Virus record (IMG/VR): IMGVR_UViG_3300017963_000107
Location: 1 to 44,307 of that record
Length of the DNA stretch: 44,307 nt
Origin: a virus
Reading direction: 5' to 3' (one strand)
Shown here: positions 39,375 to 44,307 of the stretch, piece after piece
Numbering within the stretch: position 1 is the first letter of the stretch
How the letters are laid out: each line of letters begins with the position of its first letter
Translations under genes and position numbers: made by a program
Notes under the pieces: model-generated
The model's database searches: none
Told to the model about the DNA's origin: nothing
The model's input: the letters and a program-made list of their open reading frames with translations, nothing else

Positions 39375-40289
39375 CTAAATACCTTCGTTCCCTAACATAG
39401 TTCTCCAGTTTCCAAAATCAGCTGAATACCTATGATAAGATCCTATTTTTGTATTTGTGGTATCAAAATCATTTGTCATCTGAACATTCAACGGCTCTCT
39501 TTCAAAATGCATCAAACCTTCCTCCGCATCTGTTTTTATAAACCATGCATTGTCGCTTGTCAAATATTGTGAAGCTACTACTTCTATTTTTGACTCTCTT
39601 CCATATATAGGGTTTATAGCATTATTAGCAGTTTCTGGTTCATATGGAGATCCCATAACTTGTCTTACTTCGTACTCAATATCATCTGGAACTAAAAGTT
39701 TTGTAGATTTCAAACCAGCAAAATAAGTTATTGTTTCACCTGGTATATTTTTCATTTGTATAATAGCATTCTGGTAAGCTTGTCTTGAGAACTCAGCAGA
39801 AGGCAATACATTTGAAGAAACACCGCCCTTTATTATATGGTCATTTGCGAACAACGGCTTTCCGTCTCCGCCTTCAGGTATTGAAAGAGAATTGAATCCG
39901 TTATTGATTAAATCAAAATGGAATCTCTCATCAAATTCGGCATGAGATTTATGTATCTTCTTAACCGACATATCCATTATGTTTCCTAGGTTTTCCTTGT
40001 AGTCTTTTATTGCCTCTCTTGTCAATGGAATACCTAGTGCCCAAGTAGCATGTGTAAATCTAGTGGTTAGACCTTGAGACCAATCATCATAAGTTATTGG
40101 TGCACTCTCGTCTTTTCTTGTTGGAAGTCCTGGACTATACATAGAAACCACTTCTTCATATTTGCGATTTGATGAAAGGACTTCGTACAGCTTCTTCCAT
40201 TGGTATTCATAATCTTTTTGTAATCCATCGAAAAACGCTTTTGTGCCTGGCCATAATCCTGCTGGTGCACTATTACTATTAACTATCAT
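39375..40289 (-). CDS. Major capsid protein
   Basis: A 304-residue protein. It has the composition and features of an HK97-fold coat protein of the type with A-L-G-I-P-L-T-R-E-A-I-K-D followed by a long helix. It lies downstream of the scaffold and a capsid-associated gene. The A-rich sequence before the ATG lacks a Shine-Dalgarno, as for other late genes. It is the only strong coat candidate. Confidence 0.8.
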   Translation of the reverse strand: MIVNSNSAPAGLWPGTKAFFDGLQKDYEYQWKKLYEVLSSNRKYEEVVSMYSPGLPTRKDESAPITYDDWSQGLTTRFTHATWALGIPLTREAIKDYKENLGNIMDMSVKKIHKSHAEFDERFHFDLINNGFNSLSIPEGGDGKPLFANDHIIKGGVSSNVLPSAEFSRQAYQNAIIQMKNIPGETITYFAGLKSTKLLVPDDIEYEVRQVMGSPYEPETANNAINPIYGRESKIEVVASQYLTSDNAWFIKTDAEEGLMHFEREPLNVQMTNDFDTTNTKIGSYHRYSADFGNWRTMLGNEGI

Positions 40290-40319
40290 ATATTTTTATT
40301 TTTTATTATTAATAAATTT

Positions 40320-40925
40320 TTAAACACCTGCTTGTTTAGTATCCAATTCAGGTAAATTACATCTAACTATAACTCTTGCATAGTTTCCAAGTTCATTATC
40401 AACTGTCTTAACAAGATTCATAATAGTGAATTGGAAAGTTGCGTTTGCAGCAATTCCTGTTGAATCTATTTGATTGCTTGAAAAACTTGTAAAAGTATTT
40501 CCGCCACTTCCAGCCGCAAAGTTAGCATTCAAGCCTATATCCGCCGCTACTATATCTTCGTCTGACTGCACTTCATATAATACTTTATCTGCTTCAGCTA
40601 CATATATAATAGATTCAGTAGACGCAGGCCTATAACGATTTATACTTGAATCTGTTATAGTAATTGGCTTCTCAACCGCTACTATAGAACCCAGAATGCG
40701 ATTAGTTGCACCTGCTGTAGCTAATTGAGCATTTTTCAGTTCTCCTGGTTTGTAATGTTTATAAACTGATGTATTTGAACCAGCGGCCAAAGCAACTAAA
40801 TCACCTATAAACATATTGTTTGCATCTGAACTTGGAACATAATATGCTCTAATTCTGTGGTCGTAAGGCGACCCGTCTATATTTTGTACTGGCTTAAATC
40901 CAGTCGGATTGTTTACATTTGCCAT
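40320..40925 (-). CDS. Capsid-associated (decoration-like) protein, 201 aa
   Basis: Opens M-A-N-V-N-N-P-T-G-F-K-P-V, then Y-Y-V-P-S-S-D-A-N-N-M-F-I-G-D. This pattern is common in small beta-rich proteins beside podoviral coat genes. It may decorate or stabilise the head. Exact role unknown. Confidence 0.7.
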   Translation of the reverse strand: MANVNNPTGFKPVQNIDGSPYDHRIRAYYVPSSDANNMFIGDLVALAAGSNTSVYKHYKPGELKNAQLATAGATNRILGSIVAVEKPITITDSSINRYRPASTESIIYVAEADKVLYEVQSDEDIVAADIGLNANFAAGSGGNTFTSFSSNQIDSTGIAANATFQFTIMNLVKTVDNELGNYARVIVRCNLPELDTKQAGV

Positions 40926-40966
40926 AATATTTAATTTTTATAATTGTTAAAATAATTAATTATTTT

Positions 40967-41605
40967 CTATATCCCCCTTTTTATTATACACTTTTCTACA
41001 ATTGGTTCTGGTGCGCCTGAGAAATATGGATTGCTTCTGTAGTCTTCTTCTTTTGAAAAATTGACTCCTGCGCTAGTTTTTCTGTTTTCCCTCCTTTCCA
41101 AAGTAGCTTCAATTTCTCTTTCTCTTTTAAATTCAATGAATTCTTTTTTTATTTTCATTGCTATATGGTATTCAGCCTGCCCGTTAAAACTTTGTTTTGC
41201 GTCAACTTTTATCTTTTGAGGTTTTCCGTCTTGTGCTTTTTTAGTGACAAACTCGTATCCATTCTCAATACAACGCTCCATACTTCTACTCAATGGCCAT
41301 CTTATCTCGTACCCTTCCCTTTCTACTTTTTCTCTTATTTCTCTAGGTATTGCATTTTGAAATACGTCTCTTTTGCCTACTTGTATTTGAGAAAAATCTG
41401 TCGTCCTTCTAATTTTGTTAGGGAAACGATCTCGTAAATCGTCTGGTATTTCAATATATTCGTCTGAATTTTGTTCCTTTTTTGATTCTATCTTCTTATC
41501 TTCTTGATAGACTTTTGTTTTTTCCTGATTTTTGACGTTGCTTTCTAATGTCTCTGTTGATAGTCCTTTTTTTGTAGCCGTTTGGCTAATTTTTTTTGCT
41601 GTCAT
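40967..41605 (-). CDS. Hypothetical protein of the capsid region, 212 aa
   Basis: Very charged, with a lysine/glutamine-rich N-terminus and a possible coiled region. The only usable start, ATG at 41605, lies almost at the transcription start predicted from the promoter just upstream, so the mRNA may be leaderless. No family recognised. Confidence 0.65.
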   Translation of the reverse strand: MTAKKISQTATKKGLSTETLESNVKNQEKTKVYQEDKKIESKKEQNSDEYIEIPDDLRDRFPNKIRRTTDFSQIQVGKRDVFQNAIPREIREKVEREGYEIRWPLSRSMERCIENGYEFVTKKAQDGKPQKIKVDAKQSFNGQAEYHIAMKIKKEFIEFKREREIEATLERRENRKTSAGVNFSKEEDYRSNPYFSGAPEPIVEKCIIKRGI

Positions 41606-41609
41606 AATA

Positions 41610-41638
41610 ATTTTATAATATTAATTTAATAATGTCAA
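41610..41638 (-). promoter_or_regulatory. Promoter of the capsid operon
   Basis: TTGACA (41638-41633) with TAAAAT at spacer 17 (41615-41610) or TATAAA at spacer 15 (41617-41612). The start would fall at 41603-41605, on the ATG. It drives the capsid, gp4 and gp10 genes. Confidence 0.65.
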
Positions 41639-41645
41639 GTTTTTT

Positions 41646-42644
41646 TTATTTTTTGTAAAAAAATTCTTCTCTGCAGTTATCAAGAAAAGTTTTTTCATAT
41701 GATTTTTTATTATTCTTATACGATGAGAAGTTCTTGCATCTTTCCCACCCTTCATCAAAAGATTTTTTATATTCCGGTCTTAAATTTTCTATACTATATG
41801 GATCTATGCTTAAATTTTGCGCACCATTGTTGACTCTTGCAGGAGAAAAATTAGGGTTAGATCTTCTGTTTGTTTTAAAATTCATATTCATATTTTCCTC
41901 CAATATTCCGACTCTTTCCTCTACGCTTGCACCTGGCATTTGTTTACTTATTTCTGCGAATGTTTTTATAGCATACGATGTTCTTGGGTCTGATTGGTCA
42001 TATATCCATCTATTGCGCTCATTCCAATTTTCAATGTACATTTGCTCGTATTGTTGTTCACGAGTAGGATTGTATTGTTTATCATTGTATTGTACATTTT
42101 GTTCAGTCTCTTCTTTAAAAGCGTAATTTTCGTTCTCCATTTTAGCAAGTTGTTTAGAAAACTTCTCAATTTTTTCAACATCAACGTTCTCCCTGGCTTC
42201 GTCTAATTTACTTTTAACCCTTTCCATTCTGTCATCGTTGGCGGAGCTCAATTGCTTCTCAAGAAGTTTAGACATTTTCTCATTTTGTTTTCTAAGTTCC
42301 TTCAATTCGCTTTCTTGCCTATCTATTTTTTTGTGTAAAAATGGAACGGCAACCTTTCCCCTGTCAATGAATTCGTCGGGCGCAAGATATTTGCCATCTT
42401 TGCCCTTTTTTCTTAAATCTTCTTGATCCATCCAACCCTGATGTCTTGCCTCTTCAACTACTTCTTTATGGTATGATACGCCGTTTATTACAACATACTT
42501 ATCACGTTCGCCATCTCCTAATTTGATAGTTTCTCTTTCTCCTTGTTCTTGAGAATCAAGTGTTGTTTCATTATTTTCTACATCGGTATACTCATTATTT
42601 TCTTGAGTACCGATTTCCTGATTTTGATATTCCTGTTCTGTCAT
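41646..42644 (-). CDS. Scaffolding protein, 332 aa
   Basis: Acidic N-terminus (E/N/Q-rich), a long central coiled coil (about 95-190), and a polar C-terminus with basic residues (K-K-S-Y-E-K-T-F). This is the P22 gp8-like composition of internal scaffolds that direct coat assembly and leave before or during packaging. It sits between a GroES-like gene and the capsid operon. Confidence 0.7.
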   Translation of the reverse strand: MTEQEYQNQEIGTQENNEYTDVENNETTLDSQEQGERETIKLGDGERDKYVVINGVSYHKEVVEEARHQGWMDQEDLRKKGKDGKYLAPDEFIDRGKVAVPFLHKKIDRQESELKELRKQNEKMSKLLEKQLSSANDDRMERVKSKLDEARENVDVEKIEKFSKQLAKMENENYAFKEETEQNVQYNDKQYNPTREQQYEQMYIENWNERNRWIYDQSDPRTSYAIKTFAEISKQMPGASVEERVGILEENMNMNFKTNRRSNPNFSPARVNNGAQNLSIDPYSIENLRPEYKKSFDEGWERCKNFSSYKNNKKSYEKTFLDNCREEFFYKK

Positions 42645-42652
42645 ATATTTTT

Positions 42653-43012
42653 TTATTTGTTATTACTATTTTTTATTCTTGAAAAGCCTATTATATCATC
42701 CCATAGCATATTTCTATAAATTGTTTTTTCATGAGTTTTTAAATCCTTCTCTTTTTCATCATACAAAGGAACTCCACAAAATGGGCTAAAATATATTATA
42801 TCACCAATACTTGGAACTTCTTCTTCTAATAAATCTTTAAAAACTCTGCTACCAACTTTTACTAAAATACCGCAAGATGATGCGCTTTGCTCCTTAGCTA
42901 TACTATTTTCAGAAAGAATAATAGACCCTATCTTTTCCTCTTTAGCTGGTATCTTAACTAAAATTCTGTCGTTAGCTACAATCATTTCCTCTAACTCAAT
43001 AAAATTACTCAT
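42653..43012 (-). CDS. GroES-like co-chaperonin, 119 aa
   Basis: The sequence I-V-A-N-D-R-I-L-V-K-I-P, I-G-S-I-I-L-S-E, A-S-S-C-G-I-L-V-K-V-G and P-S-I-G-D-I-I-Y-F follows the Cpn10 fold (RVLVK, GGIxLP, GxVxAVG, GDxVxF). The mobile loop (about residues 26-40) is reduced and polar. As T4 gp31 or similar proteins do, it could cap host GroEL for capsid folding. Location between portal and scaffold supports this. Confidence 0.75.
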   Translation of the reverse strand: MSNFIELEEMIVANDRILVKIPAKEEKIGSIILSENSIAKEQSASSCGILVKVGSRVFKDLLEEEVPSIGDIIYFSPFCGVPLYDEKEKDLKTHEKTIYRNMLWDDIIGFSRIKNSNNK

Positions 43013-43013
43013 C

Positions 43014-43337
43014 TTATTTTATACCTTTTACTTTATTAATAATATCTTGTCTTAACTCTTCTATTAACTTGGTTTTTTCTTTGTCTTTAGTCAGATATTT
43101 CAAAACTTCTTCTAAAAAAATGTACGCACCTTTGTATTCACAAAGTGATTCCTTACACTTTTCAACTTCTGTCCTTAGAACTAGATTTGACATGTTAATT
43201 AGTGTACTTTCTTTAGTTTTTTCTAACATGCTAACAAGTTTTTCAGTAAACATATTCTCTCTCCATTCATCATATCCGTAATCTAATTCTTTTTCTTTCC
43301 TTTCAATATATTGTTTTTCTTCGCTATTCGCTATCAT
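43014..43337 (-). CDS. Hypothetical protein, about 107 aa
   Basis: The start at ATG 43337 (MIANSEEKQYIERKEKELDY) is preferred to 43394, which would overlap the portal further. The protein is helical and charged. It overlaps the portal end by 14 bp and precedes the GroES-like gene by 1 bp. No family recognised. Confidence 0.6.
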   Translation of the reverse strand: MIANSEEKQYIERKEKELDYGYDEWRENMFTEKLVSMLEKTKESTLINMSNLVLRTEVEKCKESLCEYKGAYIFLEEVLKYLTKDKEKTKLIEELRQDIINKVKGIK

Positions 43338-44307
43338 ATGGTTTTGTGTCTTTAGGTTCATAAAGTTGATCAGCTTGTTTATGTAAAACATCAATTTCTG
43401 ATGGTATTTTCTCCGTCTCCGCTAAAATCTTTATTGACTCTGCTCTTACTTTCTCTGTCTCTGCTTCTTTTTTCTCATTATCTATATCCATAGATATAGC
43501 CTTTGCAACTCCCTCTGCCTCTTTCCTTGTTGCCTCTCTGTTTGCTACTTCTATCCTCTGTTGTTCGAGATCTAGCTTTGCTTGTTCAAGTTGTTGTTGC
43601 ATAGCTATTAGTTGTTGTTGCTGAGCCATCATCTGTTCTTGTTGGCTAGGTTGATTTGGATCTGGTTTTATAATAAATTTTTCATAGTCTGGTACTTGCA
43701 TAGTAGCCAATGTATCCTTCAATATAGCTTCTGGATTTAACAAGCCTTGAAATGATGGGTCCGATAGCAAACCAGTAAGCATTTGAGACCTTGCAATTTT
43801 TTCGGCTGAAGTTATTACTTCACTATCTGCAACCGGAACTATATCAAAAGTATCATCATTATAATCTCCTTCAAATGAAATATATTGTGCTTCTTTTTCT
43901 TTGTAATCTAACACTTTTTGATACATAGAAGAAAATATATTTTCTGGGTCTGCACGTATTATTTCCTCTATAATGCCTATTTCTTTTTTTAGACTTCTGT
44001 ATATCCTTTTATAAATAGCCTTGAACTGTCTTGAGCCCTGGTCTATAAACGCCATCACAGTTGTTGGCGAAACATTTGGAGATAAGTTTTCCGAATTTAT
44101 ATTGTAAAATCCAGCCAATGTGTGGGAACTATCAACTAAATACTGCATCAATGTGAATAATGTAGGCGAAGGTTCCTTGAAGTCAATAGGAAAAATTCCA
44201 TCCCTTAATGATCTTGTATTATCATTAATAAATTTGAACTCTCCTATTCTTAAATTCAAGTCTCCGTTTCTAATTCTTAGTTGCTCAGAAATAAAACCTT
44301 GAGAATT
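43324..44307 (-). CDS. Portal protein, C-terminal part (continues from base 1)
   Basis: The frame enters from the repeat at 44307 and ends at 43324. It carries the portal C-terminus: a long Gln-rich coiled segment (Q-Q-E-Q-M-M-A-Q-Q-Q-Q and following) and a Lys/Glu-rich helical tail, as in barrel-type portals of the P22 group. Bases 44185-44307 duplicate 1-123. Confidence 0.88.
   Translation of the reverse strand, partial: NSQGFISEQLRIRNGDLNLRIGEFKFINDNTRSLRDGIFPIDFKEPSPTLFTLMQYLVDSSHTLAGFYNINSENLSPNVSPTTVMAFIDQGSRQFKAIYKRIYRSLKKEIGIIEEIIRADPENIFSSMYQKVLDYKEKEAQYISFEGDYNDDTFDIVPVADSEVITSAEKIARSQMLTGLLSDPSFQGLLNPEAILKDTLATMQVPDYEKFIIKPDPNQPSQQEQMMAQQQQLIAMQQQLEQAKLDLEQQRIEVANREATRKEAEGVAKAISMDIDNEKKEAETEKVRAESIKILAETEKIPSEIDVLHKQADQLYEPKDTKPYDSE
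44185..44307. repeat. Terminal direct repeat, right copy
   Basis: Identical to bases 1-123; see the left copy. It is assembly overlap of a circular map and lies inside the portal gene. Confidence 0.95.

Noticed and set aside
41734-42126. 130-aa rightward ORF opposite the scaffold gene
   Set aside because: It is antisense to a well-supported gene, Ser/Phe/Leu-rich as expected of a complement of lysine/glutamate-rich coding DNA.
1-44307. tRNA genes, CRISPR arrays, insertion sequences, integrase
   Set aside because: None was recognised by eye: no T-arm signatures, repeat-spacer arrays, transposase or integrase motifs. Weak cases could be missed without tRNAscan or profile searches.

Overview
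The window is a complete, circularly permuted genome of a small podovirus-type bacteriophage. The first and last 123 bases are identical, and joining them restores a single open portal gene of 720 codons, so the unit genome is 44,184 bp. DNA is very AT-rich. The host is not identifiable. Shine-Dalgarno-like sites before some genes, a GH24-type lysozyme, a GTA-type holin relative and P22-like ejection proteins suggest an AT-rich Gram-negative bacterium. No integrase, DNA polymerase, helicase, tRNA or CRISPR array was seen.

Layout. (1) Leftward packaging and capsid genes: terminase small subunit, an unknown protein, terminase large subunit and portal (3578 to 1, continuing across the junction to 43324), then an unknown protein, a GroES-like protein, scaffold, unknown 212-aa protein, a capsid-associated protein, major capsid protein, a beta-helix protein, small head proteins, gp4-like and gp10-like head completion proteins (43337 to 34316). 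(2) A rightward accessory island of small genes (32919-34309) inside the leftward late region. (3) Leftward ejection and tail genes (32685-22020): acetyltransferase, gp7/gp20/gp16-like ejection proteins, tail fibre or spike proteins with a lectin-like domain, then coiled-coil and holin-like membrane proteins (to 20833). (4) A leftward block of small membrane and unknown genes headed by an XRE-type regulator (6683-3654). It diverges from a rightward early operon (6883-8841) with a Pnkp-type 3'-phosphatase. (5) A leftward accessory block (9890-8853 and 10820-10044) with a membrane-anchored nuclease, a nucleoside-deoxyribosyltransferase-like protein and several small transcription units. (6) A long rightward replication, recombination and lysis operon (11521-20810): a winged-helix/DnaA-domain-I initiator with intragenic iterons, YqaJ exonuclease, RecT annealase, SSB, pentapeptide protein, Fic protein, zinc-ribbon proteins, DUF1064 nuclease-like protein, lysozyme and a holin candidate.

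How it may work. The initiator would bind its own iterons, melt the adjacent AT-rich repeats and recruit host helicase through its DnaA domain I. Exonuclease, annealase and SSB give Red-like recombination that could make concatemers for headful packaging. The virion set (portal, scaffold, gp4, gp10, three ejection proteins, no tape measure or tail tube) implies a short-tailed particle.

Most notable signals. (a) Two unrelated loci share one design: a promoter whose predicted +1 is the first base of a long RNA arm, then interleaved arms A-B-A'-B', a U-tract, and a small membrane-protein ORF 11-15 nt later. This looks like a recurring attenuator or riboregulator cassette. (b) A perfect 16-bp chromosomal parS site lies next to the packaging genes in a genome with no recognisable parA or parB. 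(c) A lambda-O-like intragenic origin. (d) A 60-bp promoter repeat flanks an accessory gene. (e) A GC-rich structured element sits downstream of the lysozyme. A repressor-like gene, parS, replication initiator and Fic protein without integrase raise the inferred possibility of plasmid-like maintenance.
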